Source of the DNA: an uncultured Marvinbryantia sp.
GTDB taxonomy: Bacteria; Bacillota; Clostridia; Lachnospirales; Lachnospiraceae
NCBI GenBank assembly: GCA_947630735.1
Contig: CANRIR010000018.1
Coordinates: 1-40,391 of the forward strand
Length of the DNA stretch: 40,391 nt
Direction of reading: 5' to 3'
The notes below the pieces were generated by a model. The model saw nothing but the letters and a program-made list of their open reading frames with translations, had not been told where the DNA came from and did no database searches. Numbering within the stretch: the first letter of the stretch is position 1; every line of letters starts with the position of its first letter. Position numbers and translations under genes: made by a program. Positions 1 through 9,529 of the stretch are shown one piece after another.

Positions 1-12
1 TCGTGATACTCG

Positions 13-49
13 GCACGCCATCGTGCACAGCACGATTCTGCATGGCGTG
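13..49. repeat. Nested inverted repeat at the window edge
   Basis: Outer 9-bp arms GCACGCCAT and ATGGCGTGC enclose an inner pair CGTGC/GCACG around ACA. It lies about 85 bases past the purL stop on the purL strand. No run of T follows it on the minus strand within the window, so it is not a clear intrinsic terminator. The stretch 1-133 shows no gene I can support. Confidence 0.4.
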
Positions 50-133
50 CGTGTCCTTGTTTGTTATATCACGATTTACAATACTCCGTCTGCGGGCCGC
101 CCCCAGTCCCTCCGGCACCGGGAAGCCCTTCTC

Positions 134-3100
134 CTACCGGAAGTACTCCACTCCCGACTCGAAGATCTTCATATCCTGCTCGCCGTATATGTTGATGGCC
201 ACGGAATCGCCGCGCCGCTCGGAGTGGGCCATCTTGCCCAGCACTCTGCCGTCCGGGCTGGTAATGCCCTCGATGGCCGCGTGGGAACCGTTCACGTTCC
301 ACTCCTCATTGTCCGCGTCCAGCGTGCCGTCCGGCATCACATAGCGCGTCGCCACCTGGCCGTTGGCAAACAGCTTCTGGATCCATTCCAGGCTGGCCAC
401 GAACCGCCCCTCCCCGTGGGAGGCCGGATTGCAGTAGGTAGCGCCCGGCACGGCAAGCCGCAGCCACGGGGACTTGTTTGAGACCACCTTGGTGTAGACC
501 ATCCGGGAAATGTGCCGGCCCACGGTGTTGAACGTCAGCGTGGGCGAATCCGCCTGCTGCCCGGTAATCTCGCCGTTCGGCACAAGCCCCAGCTTGATCA
601 GTGCCTGGAAGCCGTTGCAGATGCCGAGCACCAGGCCGTCCCGCTGATCTAAGAGGCGCATCACGGCGTCCTTCATCTTCTCATTGCGGAAGGCCGTGGC
701 GAAGAATTTTGCCGAACCGTCCGGCTCGTCACCCGCGGAAAACCCGCCGGGGAACATGATGATCTGGGCCTGGTCGATGGCCTTCTCGAAGATCTCCACC
801 GAATCGCGGATGTCCTGCGCCGTCAGGTTTCGGAACACTTTCACGTCCACCTCCGCGCCCGCGCGCTCAAAGGCCATGGTGCTGTCGTACTCGCAGTTTG
901 TGCCCGGGAACACCGGGATGAACACGCGCGGCTTCGCCACCTTGTGCCTGCAGACATAAATCTGATCCGTCCGGTAGATGCCGTCCGCGTCCAGGCGGCC
1001 CGCCCCGGCCTCGCCGTCCTTCGTCTTTCCCGCAAAGAACACCGCGGTGGGGCCGTCCTCTCTGCGCAGCTCCTTAGGCAGAAAGGCCGTGCCTCCCTTT
1101 TCGCCCGACACGGTGCGGAACACGCTCTCCAGGGTGCCCGTCCAGGCCCCCAGCGCCTCGTCCATGGGGATGGTCACATTTTTATATTCCAGCGCGGGCT
1201 TTTTGAGCACCTCGCCCACCAGCGTGTACGTGATCGAGAGCTGCCCTACCTGATCGGCCGGAACCTCAGCCACAATGTTTCCGAAGCCCGCCGTGAACAG
1301 GTCGCGCTCGTCCACATTGTGCTCGATCTTCACGCCCAGGCGGTTCCCGAACGCCATTTTCGAGACGGCCAGGGCCAGGCCCTTTCCGTCCAGGGCATAG
1401 GCGGAGACGATCCTGCCCGCCTTCACATCCTCAAAGAATTTGCCGTACTGCTCTTTGATCTGCGCGTAGTCCGGCAGGTCGTACCCGTCCTTTTGGATGG
1501 AGAGCAGCACCAGCTTATTGCCCGGCTTTTTCAGCTCCGGCGCAAGGACGGTCCGGTCGCTCGCCACGTCCACCGCGAACGACACCAGGGTGGGCGGCAC
1601 GTCCATGTCGTTGAAGCTGCCGGACATGGAATCCTTGCCGCCGATGGACGGCAGGCCGAAGCCCAGCTGCGCGTCGTATGCGCCCAGAAGCGCCGCGAAC
1701 GGCTGGCTCCAGCGCTTTGGATCCTCCGTCATGCGGCGGAAATATTCCTGGAAGGTCAGGCGGATTTTGCGGTAGTCTCCCCCGCACGCCACAATCCTGG
1801 ACACCGATTCCAGCACCGCGTAGATGGCCCCGTGGTACGGGCTCCAGCTGGAGAGATAGGGGTCGAACCCGTAGCTCATCATGGTAACGGTATCGGTTTT
1901 TCCCTTCAGCACCGGCAGTTTGGCCACCATGGCCTGCGTCTCCGTCATCTGGTAAAGGCCGCCGTAGGGCATCAGCACGCTGCCAGCCCCGATGGAGCTG
2001 TCGAACATCTCCACAAGCCCCTTCTGGGAACAGCCGTTCAGATCCGCCAGATCCGCCAGCCATTTCGCGCGCACGTCCGCCACCTCGTCACGCCGGAAAT
2101 ACGTATCTTTCCTGGACGGGATCTCCACAAAGACATTGGTCTCCTGGTGCGCGCCGTTGGTGTCCAGAAACGCGCGGCTGATGTTTACGATCTCTTTTCC
2201 TCTCCAGATAAGAACCAGCCGCGGCTCCTTCGTGACCACCGCCACCTCCACGGCCTCCAGGTTCTCCTCGTTGGCGTATCTCAAAAACTCCTCCACGTTC
2301 CCGGGATCCACCACCACCGCCATGCGCTCCTGCGATTCGGAGATGGCGATCTCCGTGCCGTCCAGGCCCGCGTATTTCTTCGGCACCTTGTCCAGATAGA
2401 CATGCAGGCCCGCGGCCAGCTCGCCGATGGCCACGGACACGCCGCCCGCGCCGAAGTCGTTGCACTTCTTGATGAGGCGGCTCACTTCCGGGCGGCGGAA
2501 CATGCGCTGGATCTTTCTCTCCGTGGGCGCGTTGCCCTTCTGCACCTCCGCGCCGCACACCTCGATGGAAGCCTCCGTGTGCACCTTGGAGGAGCCGGTA
2601 GCGCCGCCGATGCCGTCGCGGCCCGTGCGCCCGCCCAGCAGGATGATGACGTCCCCCGGATCGGAGGTCTCGCGGATCACGTCTTTTCGGGGCGCCGCGC
2701 CCATCACGGCCCCGATCTCCATGCGCTTCGCCGCGTAATTGGGATGATAGATTTCTTTCACATAACCGGTGGCAAGGCCGATCTGGTTGCCGTAGGAGGA
2801 ATAGCCTTTCGCCGCTCCGCGCACCAGCTTCTTCTGCGGCAGCTTGCCCTTCATGGTCTCCTTCACGGAGACGGTGGGATCCGCCGCGCCGGTCACGCGC
2901 ATGGCCTGGTAGACGTAGGTCCTGCCGGACAGCGGATCGCGGATCGCGCCGCCAAGGCAAGTGGCCGCGCCGCCGAAGGGCTCGATCTCCGTGGGATGGT
3001 TGTGGGTCTCGTTCTTAAAGTTGACCAGCCACTCCTCGGTCCTGCCGTCAATCTCCACCGGCACCACGATGCTGCAGGCGTTGATCTCATCGGACTCCTC

Positions 3101-3985
3101 CTGGTCTTCTAACATGCCCTCCTGTTTCAGCTTGCGCATCGCCATCAGGGCGAGATCCATCAGGCAGACGAACTTGTCCGTCCTGCCCGCAAAGATCTGC
3201 GCGCGGTCGGCCAGATATCTCTCATAAGTGCCCACGATGGGCTCTTTGTAGTCGCCCTCGCCGAACGCGACGTCCTTCAGCTCTGTGGAGAACGTGGTGT
3301 GGCGGCAGTGGTCGGACCAGTAGGTGTCCAGCACGCGGATCTCCGTGACCGTGGGGTCGCGCTTTTCCTCGCTCTGGAAATAGTTCTGTATATGCTGAAA
3401 ATCTTTGAACGTCATGGCCAGGTTCAGGGAGCGGTACAGCTCCATGAGAGGCTCCTGCGCCAGCTCTGTGAAGCCCTCGAACACCCGGATGTCCGCCGGT
3501 TCCTCAAACACCGTCACCAGCGTGTCCGGCTTTTCCATGCCGGTCTCGCGGGAGTCCACCGGGTTGATGCAGTGGTTCTTGACGGCGGCAAACTCCTCGT
3601 CCGTGATCTCCCCCGCGATCACATAGGTGGTGGCCGTTCGGATCACCGGATCTTCCCGCTCGTCCAGAAAACGCACGCACTGTTCGGCGGAATCGGCCCT
3701 CTGGTCGAACTGGCCCGGCAGATATTCCACGGAGAAGGCCCGCTCGTCCTGCGCCATGGGAAATGTCTCCCGGTAGAGCACGTCCACCGGCGGCTCCGAA
3801 AATACGGTCACACAGGCTGTCTCGAATACCTCCTGGGAAATGTTTTCCACGTCGTAGCGCATCAGCACGCGCACGCCGGTCAGGTTTTTGACGCCCAGAT
3901 AGCTTTTTACCTCATGCTCCAGCTCTCTGGCCTGCACGGCAAAGGCCGGCTTTTTCTCTACGTAAACCCTCTTTACGTTGCTCAT
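134..3985 (-). CDS. purL: Phosphoribosylformylglycinamidine synthase, single-chain (PurL)
   Basis: This enzyme makes formylglycinamidine ribonucleotide from FGAR, glutamine and ATP in the fourth step of purine synthesis, in the cytosol. The 1283-residue length matches the large one-chain form rather than the split PurS/PurQ/PurL. The FGAM synthase core shows YWSDHCRHTTF near residue 222 and ETHNHPTEIEPFGG near 326. The glutamine amidotransferase domain begins about residue 1019, with nucleophile Cys1123 in GICNGFQA and the His1254/Glu1256 pair in MAHSER, so ammonia production looks intact. The ATG at 3985 follows GGGAGAAGAGG. It is the last gene of the minus-strand series, 43 bases after pduL. 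No other purine gene and no purine riboswitch is visible beside it. Confidence 0.97.
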   Translation of the reverse strand: MSNVKRVYVEKKPAFAVQARELEHEVKSYLGVKNLTGVRVLMRYDVENISQEVFETACVTVFSEPPVDVLYRETFPMAQDERAFSVEYLPGQFDQRADSAEQCVRFLDEREDPVIRTATTYVIAGEITDEEFAAVKNHCINPVDSRETGMEKPDTLVTVFEEPADIRVFEGFTELAQEPLMELYRSLNLAMTFKDFQHIQNYFQSEEKRDPTVTEIRVLDTYWSDHCRHTTFSTELKDVAFGEGDYKEPIVGTYERYLADRAQIFAGRTDKFVCLMDLALMAMRKLKQEGMLEDQEESDEINACSIVVPVEIDGRTEEWLVNFKNETHNHPTEIEPFGGAATCLGGAIRDPLSGRTYVYQAMRVTGAADPTVSVKETMKGKLPQKKLVRGAAKGYSSYGNQIGLATGYVKEIYHPNYAAKRMEIGAVMGAAPRKDVIRETSDPGDVIILLGGRTGRDGIGGATGSSKVHTEASIEVCGAEVQKGNAPTERKIQRMFRRPEVSRLIKKCNDFGAGGVSVAIGELAAGLHVYLDKVPKKYAGLDGTEIAISESQERMAVVVDPGNVEEFLRYANEENLEAVEVAVVTKEPRLVLIWRGKEIVNISRAFLDTNGAHQETNVFVEIPSRKDTYFRRDEVADVRAKWLADLADLNGCSQKGLVEMFDSSIGAGSVLMPYGGLYQMTETQAMVAKLPVLKGKTDTVTMMSYGFDPYLSSWSPYHGAIYAVLESVSRIVACGGDYRKIRLTFQEYFRRMTEDPKRWSQPFAALLGAYDAQLGFGLPSIGGKDSMSGSFNDMDVPPTLVSFAVDVASDRTVLAPELKKPGNKLVLLSIQKDGYDLPDYAQIKEQYGKFFEDVKAGRIVSAYALDGKGLALAVSKMAFGNRLGVKIEHNVDERDLFTAGFGNIVAEVPADQVGQLSITYTLVGEVLKKPALEYKNVTIPMDEALGAWTGTLESVFRTVSGEKGGTAFLPKELRREDGPTAVFFAGKTKDGEAGAGRLDADGIYRTDQIYVCRHKVAKPRVFIPVFPGTNCEYDSTMAFERAGAEVDVKVFRNLTAQDIRDSVEIFEKAIDQAQIIMFPGGFSAGDEPDGSAKFFATAFRNEKMKDAVMRLLDQRDGLVLGICNGFQALIKLGLVPNGEITGQQADSPTLTFNTVGRHISRMVYTKVVSNKSPWLRLAVPGATYCNPASHGEGRFVASLEWIQKLFANGQVATRYVMPDGTLDADNEEWNVNGSHAAIEGITSPDGRVLGKMAHSERRGDSVAINIYGEQDMKIFESGVEYFR

Positions 3986-4028
3986 CCTCTTCTCCCTTTC
4001 TTGGTCGTTTTGTCTGTCTGCACTTCTC

Positions 4029-4670
4029 TTACCGCTGGATCCCCGACAGCAGCTCGTCCGCCCAGTCCTGCAGGCTGTAAGCGTTCCCGTCGAAGAGTTT
4101 TAAGATGACCCCGTACTGCTCCTCGCTGTGGTCGAAGGCGTTGCCCTCGTCCGTGTCCACGTGCATGGCCAGCACGAAATCCGGATGCACGCGCACCACC
4201 ACGTTGGCGTAGATCAGCGCGCGCTCATAGCTCTGGGTGATGACGAACACTTCCTCGTTGTCCTTCACATGCAGGCGGTACGCGTCGCTGGGGTTCATAT
4301 GGATGTGGCGCTTTGCCACGATCACGCCCTTTTGCAGGTCGATGCTCCCCTCCGGGCCGATCAGACGGCACCCCGGGGTTCCCTCGATGTCGCCCGACTG
4401 CCGGATCACTTTCTCAACGCCCAGCTTGCGGGTGTCCGTGATGGCGAGCTCCACCTGGGTCTCCTTCCGAAAGGGCCCCAGGATGGCCACGTGCTCCATC
4501 CTGCCCCGCGGCCCCTCGATGGTCAGGCGCTCCCCCGAGAGGAACTGTCCAGGCTGGCTCAATTCTTTGACAAAGGTAAGCTCCCTGCCCCTGCCGAACA
4601 AAGTCTCGAAATCCTCCCGGCACAGATGAATGTGCTTCGCGGAGATCTCGATGGGTATTTTTGCATCCAT
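4029..4670 (-). CDS. pduL: Phosphate propanoyltransferase / phosphotransacylase (PduL family)
   Basis: PduL proteins exchange CoA and phosphate on short acyl groups (acyl-CoA plus phosphate to acyl phosphate). With an acetate or propionate kinase they yield ATP. The 213-residue protein shows the two-half fold with metal-binding His clusters: SAKHIHLC near residue 10, KRHIHMNPSDA near 119, and HVDTDEGNA near 170. The N-terminus starts directly on the core, without the extra peptide that sends some PduL into microcompartments. No shell-protein gene is near, so a role as a Pta substitute in acetate fermentation is the likelier inference. It starts 9 bases after the M18 peptidase stop, with a modest GGAAAG site. 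Confidence 0.9.
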   Translation of the reverse strand: MDAKIPIEISAKHIHLCREDFETLFGRGRELTFVKELSQPGQFLSGERLTIEGPRGRMEHVAILGPFRKETQVELAITDTRKLGVEKVIRQSGDIEGTPGCRLIGPEGSIDLQKGVIVAKRHIHMNPSDAYRLHVKDNEEVFVITQSYERALIYANVVVRVHPDFVLAMHVDTDEGNAFDHSEEQYGVILKLFDGNAYSLQDWADELLSGIQR

Positions 4671-4679
4671 GTATCTTTC

Positions 4680-6056
4680 CTATTCTTTCAAAAATGCCAC
4701 ATAACAGCGCTTCGCCTCATAGACGTCCGCCTTGCTCACGATCTCCCAGGGCGCGTGCATGTTCAGCACCGCCACGCCGCAATCGATCACCTGCATGCCG
4801 TAGAGCGCCAGGATATAGGCGATGGTGCCGCCGCCGCCAAAGTCCACCTTTCCGAGCTCCGCCGTCTGGAAAGCCACGTCGTGCTTGTCCAGGGCCGCCC
4901 GAAGCTGCGCCATATACTCCGCGTTGGCGTCGTTGGAGCCGGATTTTCCCCTGGCCCCGGTGTATTTGTTGAATACGATCCCCTTCGCGAAATACGCGGC
5001 GTTCTTTTTCTCAAACGCGGACGCGTAGGTCGGGTCGAACGCGGCGCTCACGTCGGAGGAGAGCATCCGGGAATTTGCCAGCACCCTGCGCAGCTTTAAG
5101 TCGGAATAGCCGCCCATGCAGTTTAAGAGCTCCGCCACCGTGTTCTCAAAGAACCGGGACTGCATGCCCGTCGCGCCCACGCTGCCGATCTCCTCTTTGT
5201 CCACCAGGATGCAGCACGCCGTCCGCTCAGAGTCCTGCACCTCCAGCATGGCGGCCAGGGATGTATACGCGCACACTCTGTCGTCGTGGCCGTAGGAGAG
5301 GATCATACTGCCGTCCAGCCCGCAGTCGCGCGCCTTCCCCGCCGGCACGATCTCCAGCTCCGCGGAGAGGAAATCTTCCTCCTCGATGCCGTAGCGCTCC
5401 TGCAGAAGGCGCAGGATATTGGCCTTCACCGCGTCCTTCTCCGTGTCCTTTAAGGGGATGCTGCCGATCAGAAGGTCCAGGGCCTCGCCCTCCACCACCT
5501 TGTCCGCCGTCTTTTCCAGCTGCTCCTTAGACAGGTGCACCAGAAGGTCGCTGATGCAGAACACCGGGTCGTCCTCCCTCTCGCCCACCGAGACGTCCAC
5601 CACGCTGCCGTCCTTCTTCGCCACGATGCCGTGCAGGGCCAGCGGGATGGTCACCCACTGGTATTTCTTGATGCCGCCGTAGTAGTGCGTGTCCAGATAG
5701 GCCAGCTCCGTGTCCTCGTAGAGCGGGTTCTGCTTGACGTCCAGCCTGGGGGAATCCACATGGGCTCCCAGGATGTTCATGCCCTGCTCGATGTCCCCGC
5801 TTCCGATGCGGAACAGGGCGATCGCCTTTTCCATACAGACGGCGTACACCTTGTCCCCGCTTTTTAAAGTCTCATGCTGCCGGATCACGCTGCCCAGATC
5901 GCGGTAGCCCGCCTCCCGGGCCAGCGCAACCGCCTCCCTCACGCACTCGCGCTCGGTCTTTCCGCCGTCCAGGAAGCGGCGGTAATCGCCGCAGAGCTGT
6001 TCCAGCTCCTCCCTCTGCGCCTGGCTGTAGCGGTTCCAAACATTTGCTCTCTCCAT
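4680..6056 (-). CDS. M18-family metallo-aminopeptidase
   Basis: M18 enzymes are cytosolic, zinc-dependent, usually dodecameric aminopeptidases that trim N-terminal residues from peptides. The 458-residue length is typical. Visible family motifs are the metal-ligand segment GAHVDSPRLD about residue 99, DKEEIGSVGATG in the middle, SDVSAAFDPTYAS, GKSGSNDANAEYM, and near the C-terminus NMHAPWEIVSKADVYEA, which carries the last metal-binding His. The start has AAGGAG about 9 bases upstream. It lies 23 bases after lepB and 9 before pduL, so it probably shares their transcript. The exact residue preference (acidic or broad) cannot be read from the sequence. Confidence 0.93.
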   Translation of the reverse strand: MERANVWNRYSQAQREELEQLCGDYRRFLDGGKTERECVREAVALAREAGYRDLGSVIRQHETLKSGDKVYAVCMEKAIALFRIGSGDIEQGMNILGAHVDSPRLDVKQNPLYEDTELAYLDTHYYGGIKKYQWVTIPLALHGIVAKKDGSVVDVSVGEREDDPVFCISDLLVHLSKEQLEKTADKVVEGEALDLLIGSIPLKDTEKDAVKANILRLLQERYGIEEEDFLSAELEIVPAGKARDCGLDGSMILSYGHDDRVCAYTSLAAMLEVQDSERTACCILVDKEEIGSVGATGMQSRFFENTVAELLNCMGGYSDLKLRRVLANSRMLSSDVSAAFDPTYASAFEKKNAAYFAKGIVFNKYTGARGKSGSNDANAEYMAQLRAALDKHDVAFQTAELGKVDFGGGGTIAYILALYGMQVIDCGVAVLNMHAPWEIVSKADVYEAKRCYVAFLKE

Positions 6057-6079
6057 GTCCTACACTCCTTCTCTTATCT

Positions 6080-6667
6080 TTATTGGTGCTTAATAAAACC
6101 GAACTTGCTGAACGGATAGATGCGCAGGAACGCCTTGCCCAGGATCTGGTCCCTGGGAACCGGACCGATGACGCGGCTGTCGCTGCTGTGGTTGCGGTTG
6201 TCGCCCATCACCCAGTACTCGTCCTCGCCCAGCTTGATGGGCATGATGGCCATGCCCGGATCCTGGATCACTTCTTTTCCGTAGGATTCCTCCAGCTTCT
6301 CTCCGTTGATATAGATATTGCCCTCCAGGTCGATGCGCACTTCCTCGCCCGGCAGGCCGATGATGCGCTTGATCCAGCGGTCTCTCGCCTTGGACAGCCC
6401 GAAGGTCTGTCTGACCCAGTTGACGATCCCCTCAAAGAATCCCGTCTCCTCGGCGGGCTCCGGGTAGATCACCACGATGTCGAAGCGCTTCGGCTCGCCG
6501 AAGCGGTAGCTGATCTTGTCGCAGATCAGGTTATCCCCGTCCTCCAGGGTGGACTCCATGGAGTGCCCGTCCACCGTAACCCTCTGTCCGATGAAGGTGA
6601 CGATCAAAAGCGCGGCGACGATCGCCACGGCAAAACAACCTATCCAGCTTAAAATTTCTTTTTTCAT
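6080..6667 (-). CDS. lepB: Signal peptidase I
   Basis: This membrane serine protease removes signal peptides from exported proteins. The 195-residue protein has one N-terminal membrane segment (about residues 8-28), then nucleophile Ser36 in GHSMEST and general-base Lys100 in WIKRIIGLPGE, and ends with a conserved GDNRNHSSDSR box. The small size and single anchor are the Gram-positive type. The start follows GAGGAGAGG. It sits 30 bases behind the CPBP protease gene and directly downstream of three secreted or membrane-anchored envelope proteins, its natural substrates. Confidence 0.96.
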   Translation of the reverse strand: MKKEILSWIGCFAVAIVAALLIVTFIGQRVTVDGHSMESTLEDGDNLICDKISYRFGEPKRFDIVVIYPEPAEETGFFEGIVNWVRQTFGLSKARDRWIKRIIGLPGEEVRIDLEGNIYINGEKLEESYGKEVIQDPGMAIMPIKLGEDEYWVMGDNRNHSSDSRVIGPVPRDQILGKAFLRIYPFSKFGFIKHQ

Positions 6668-6697
6668 TAGCCTCTCCTCTTCTTTCCTTATGCGCCG

Positions 6698-7348
6698 TCA
6701 GAAAAATGCCGTAAAACAGATGGAGCTCACATTCACGGCAATGTGGAACAAGACGGGCGCCTTGATGGTGTCCCACCGGCGGTACAGCTCCGCCAGGAGC
6801 AGCCCCATGGGGAACGCGAACAGAATCTGGATCAGGTTCCCATGATAGAGCGCAAAGGCGGCAGCCGAGAGCACGATGGCAGGCCACGCAGTTTTAGTAT
6901 ACCCCCTCAGGCGTTGATATACAAGACCCCGAAATAAAACTTCTTCCATCACGGGCACCACAATGCCGATGCCGATCAGCTGCGCCCAAAAGCCGCTGGC
7001 AAACAGCGCCTCCTGCGCTGTGTTGGGAAGCTGCTTTGGCAGAAGCTGCAGCAACAGGTTCAAAAGCTCCGTCAGGGCCCAGTTGCAGAACACCGCCAGC
7101 ACGGGGATGCACACGGCGGCCTTCCAGGGCAGATGCCCCGGGAACTCCCTTCCCTGTGCGCGCGCGTCCCCGCGGCAGCTCTGCAGGAAAAACGGCAGCA
7201 CCAGCACTGCCGCCGCAGTTGTCAGAAGGGCTGCATCGTTGATATGCAGCCCCATTCTTCCCACTATAACCACGATATTCGCCGCCAGATAATAGAGCAG
7301 GACAGGTCCCGCCACTCTGCCGGCCTTGTAGATGCCGTTCCAAAACAT
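6698..7348 (-). CDS. CPBP-family intramembrane glutamic protease
   Basis: A 216-residue polytopic membrane protein with about six hydrophobic segments and the CPBP (Abi/CAAX-protease-like) motifs in order: EEVLFRG, then an LYHGN segment, then FHIAVN near the C-terminus. Family members are intramembrane proteases with roles in prenyl-protein processing, bacteriocin immunity or envelope signalling. The substrate here is unknown. It begins 4 bases after the amidase stop, with GGGAG eight bases before the ATG, so it is coupled to the envelope cassette. I infer a role in envelope protein processing from this placement only. Confidence 0.9.
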   Translation of the reverse strand: MFWNGIYKAGRVAGPVLLYYLAANIVVIVGRMGLHINDAALLTTAAAVLVLPFFLQSCRGDARAQGREFPGHLPWKAAVCIPVLAVFCNWALTELLNLLLQLLPKQLPNTAQEALFASGFWAQLIGIGIVVPVMEEVLFRGLVYQRLRGYTKTAWPAIVLSAAAFALYHGNLIQILFAFPMGLLLAELYRRWDTIKAPVLFHIAVNVSSICFTAFF

Positions 7349-7352
7349 TCCG

Positions 7353-8423
7353 CTATCTCCCGAAATACTCGTCTATGCCGTCCGCGATGGCCTCCGCCAT
7401 GCTCTCCCAGTTCCCGGGATCCGTGATATAGGCGTCGTCCCCTGGATTGGACATGTAGCCAAGCTCCAGGATGGCCACCGGCATCTCGCTCCAGTTGATG
7501 GAGGCCATATTGTCCGATCTCCAGGAGCCGTTATTCTTCAGGCCCGTGGCCCTGCAGTACGCCCGCAGGATATCATCCGAGAGCGTCATGCAGCTGTCAT
7601 ACAGCTCGCCGATGTACGGGTTAGACTCGGACGGCACCGTGCCCACCGCCCCGGACACGCCCGCGTCATCAATAGTATTCGCGTGAATGTGGAGCAGGAT
7701 GTCCGCGCCCGCCTCGTTGGCGATCTCGCAGCGGTCGATGTTGCTTAAGCTGACGTCGTGTTCCCTCCGCGTGAGGATCACGCGGTAGCCCCGGCTGGTC
7801 AGCTCCTTCTCAAGCTGCAGGGAAATGTCCAGATCCAGCTCATACTCCTCCACGCCGGAATCCACGCCCTTTGTGCCGGGCGCCGTCTTATCCTTTTCCG
7901 TCTCAGACCCCGGGCCGTTTGGCTCTGTGCCGGACAGTTCGCTCCCGGGCGCCTGGTGCCCCGGGTCGATCGCGATGAGCGGCCCGTCTGCCGCCTCCGT
8001 CTGCGGCGTTTCTGTCTCCGCCTCGGTCTGGGGAGCCTCTGTCTCCGTCTGCGGCGTTTCCGTTTCCGTCTCGGTCTGCTGCGCATCCGCCGCTTTCCCG
8101 GTCTGAGCCTGCGTCTCGTTCTGCGCGTCCGTTACTTTCGTCTCCGTCTGTGCGTCCGCAGCTTTCGTTTCCGTCTGTGTTTCCGTCTCGGTCTGCTGCG
8201 CATCCGGCGCTTTTGCCTGCGCGCCGGCCGCGGACTGCGCCGTGCCCGTCTGCCGCGCTTTCGCCTCGGCCTGCGCTTTCTTTTCTTTCTTCTTTTTATT
8301 GGCGATCTGCTCCTCCTCGGTCAGCATCGCGCGCACGCACACCGGCCGCGCGCTGCCCGACAACAGGACAAACGCCAGGAGCAGCGCCGCAGATCTTATC
8401 CGCTTACCTGTCTTTTTTTTCAT
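7353..8423 (-). CDS. N-acetylmuramoyl-L-alanine amidase (Amidase_3) with Thr/Glu-rich stalk
   Basis: This secreted zinc amidase cuts the bond between muramic acid and the stem peptide. The 356-residue protein has a basic, hydrophobic N-terminal signal (residues 1-32) and a Lys/Ala-rich stretch. A low-complexity stalk follows, rich in TETE, PQTE and DAQTE units (about residues 75-145). The catalytic domain then shows IAIDPGHQ, a zinc-ligand Glu in EEYELDLD, HIHAN, and catalytic Glu in AILELGYMSNP. All key residues are present. No cell-wall-binding domain is seen, so the stalk may span the wall. It is 16 bases behind the membrane-anchored gene and 4 before the CPBP gene. A typical role would be daughter-cell separation or wall turnover. 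Confidence 0.93.
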   Translation of the reverse strand: MKKKTGKRIRSAALLLAFVLLSGSARPVCVRAMLTEEEQIANKKKKEKKAQAEAKARQTGTAQSAAGAQAKAPDAQQTETETQTETKAADAQTETKVTDAQNETQAQTGKAADAQQTETETETPQTETEAPQTEAETETPQTEAADGPLIAIDPGHQAPGSELSGTEPNGPGSETEKDKTAPGTKGVDSGVEEYELDLDISLQLEKELTSRGYRVILTRREHDVSLSNIDRCEIANEAGADILLHIHANTIDDAGVSGAVGTVPSESNPYIGELYDSCMTLSDDILRAYCRATGLKNNGSWRSDNMASINWSEMPVAILELGYMSNPGDDAYITDPGNWESMAEAIADGIDEYFGR

Positions 8424-8439
8424 TCAAACTGCCCTTCTG

Positions 8440-9528
8440 TCAGAGAATGCCCGGAACCTTGACCGAGGAGACCGTGCACGCGCCGTCCTGGTACCGGAAG
8501 AAAAACACCGCCTCTTTATCCTGGCTCTTGGCCGCCTCGGTGCCGGACTCCTCTTCCGTCTCATCCTCCGTCTCGTCCCCGGACGCTGTCTCATCCCCGG
8601 ACGCGGCTTTGTCCGCTTTGTCTGCCGGCTCGAAGCTGCAGGTGTAAGAGAGTGTCATCTCCATGCCCACAAACGGCTCCTCGTCTTTTCCGGGATAGTA
8701 GATGCCGCCGAATTCCGGCACAAATTTATCAAATGATATGCTGCTCACTTTGGGAGTCCCATCTTCCAGGAGATTCTCCGAAAGTCTCTGAAACAGATCC
8801 TCTTTATCCGGGACCTGGTCAAACAGGCTGCCGAGATCGGACGCCTGCTTTCCGGAGACGACGGCGGTAAAGAGCTCGTTCAGCATGCTCTTTCCCATCT
8901 CCTCCATCTGCACCTTCGCGTTCTCGCTCACTTCCAGCGCATTGCGGACGTCCACCGTCTCCTCGCCGGTGAGGACCGTCCCCTCATAGCTCTCAAAAGG
9001 AAGCCCGTTGACCTGCAGCTTTCCGCCCATATCGTCCACGGAGAGCTGATAGCACACGGCCCCCGGGGACAGATCGTCCACCGTCTGCACGTCAGAATCT
9101 GTCGGAGCGACCCCGTCCACCAGCACCTGCACGCCCACCGGGGCGATCAGCTGCACATCCACATACTGCACCGTCTCCGGCTGCACGCTCCACTGGGGGA
9201 ACAGCCCGTACTTTTTCTCATTCTGCTGGACCAGGCTGACCCTCTTTTCCACCGTGCTGCCGTCCGTGACATAGGTGAACGTGTAGTCCTGCACAAACTG
9301 GTTGGCGGAGGTGAGGGACCGATTGCCCGTCTTCACGGTAAAATCGTCCACCCCGGCTTTTTCTTTGACATACCGCTCCGCCACGGTCTGCGGGTTGCTG
9401 TCTTTCAACCCTTTATAGGCAAAGGTCCCGCCCGCCGCGGCGAGGACCACGAAGATAAGCCACACGGTGATGCGCGCGTTTCTTTTTCTTCTCTGCCTCC
9501 ACATATATTGCTGATTGTTGTCCGCCAT
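8440..9528 (-). CDS. Membrane-anchored extracellular protein of unknown function (TcaA-like topology)
   Basis: I do not recognise a named family. From the ATG at 9528, about 362 residues: a basic cytosolic tip with RRKRNAR, one membrane helix (about residues 21-37), then an extracellular region with the segment QLIAPVGVQVLVDG that resembles a small beta domain. An acidic Glu/Thr/Ser linker (about residues 308-338) and a C-terminal beta-like end follow. The topology recalls TcaA-type wall-stress proteins, but similarity was not tested. The upstream stop is one base before this start, and the GGAGG lies inside the upstream gene's last codons, so translation of the two is very probably coupled. 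A larger start at 9555 would lack a ribosome site. Confidence 0.7.
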   Translation of the reverse strand: MADNNQQYMWRQRRKRNARITVWLIFVVLAAAGGTFAYKGLKDSNPQTVAERYVKEKAGVDDFTVKTGNRSLTSANQFVQDYTFTYVTDGSTVEKRVSLVQQNEKKYGLFPQWSVQPETVQYVDVQLIAPVGVQVLVDGVAPTDSDVQTVDDLSPGAVCYQLSVDDMGGKLQVNGLPFESYEGTVLTGEETVDVRNALEVSENAKVQMEEMGKSMLNELFTAVVSGKQASDLGSLFDQVPDKEDLFQRLSENLLEDGTPKVSSISFDKFVPEFGGIYYPGKDEEPFVGMEMTLSYTCSFEPADKADKAASGDETASGDETEDETEEESGTEAAKSQDKEAVFFFRYQDGACTVSSVKVPGIL

Positions 9529-9529
9529 C

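Noticed and set aside
944-3112. A 722-codon open frame on the plus strand
   Set aside because: It is antisense to purL, rich in His/Arg/Leu as expected of a shadow in G+C-rich DNA, and has no ribosome site or recognisable domain. Similar long antisense frames elsewhere (7758-8462, 11132-12640, 21204-22718, 25510-26703, 32288-33769) were dropped for the same reason.
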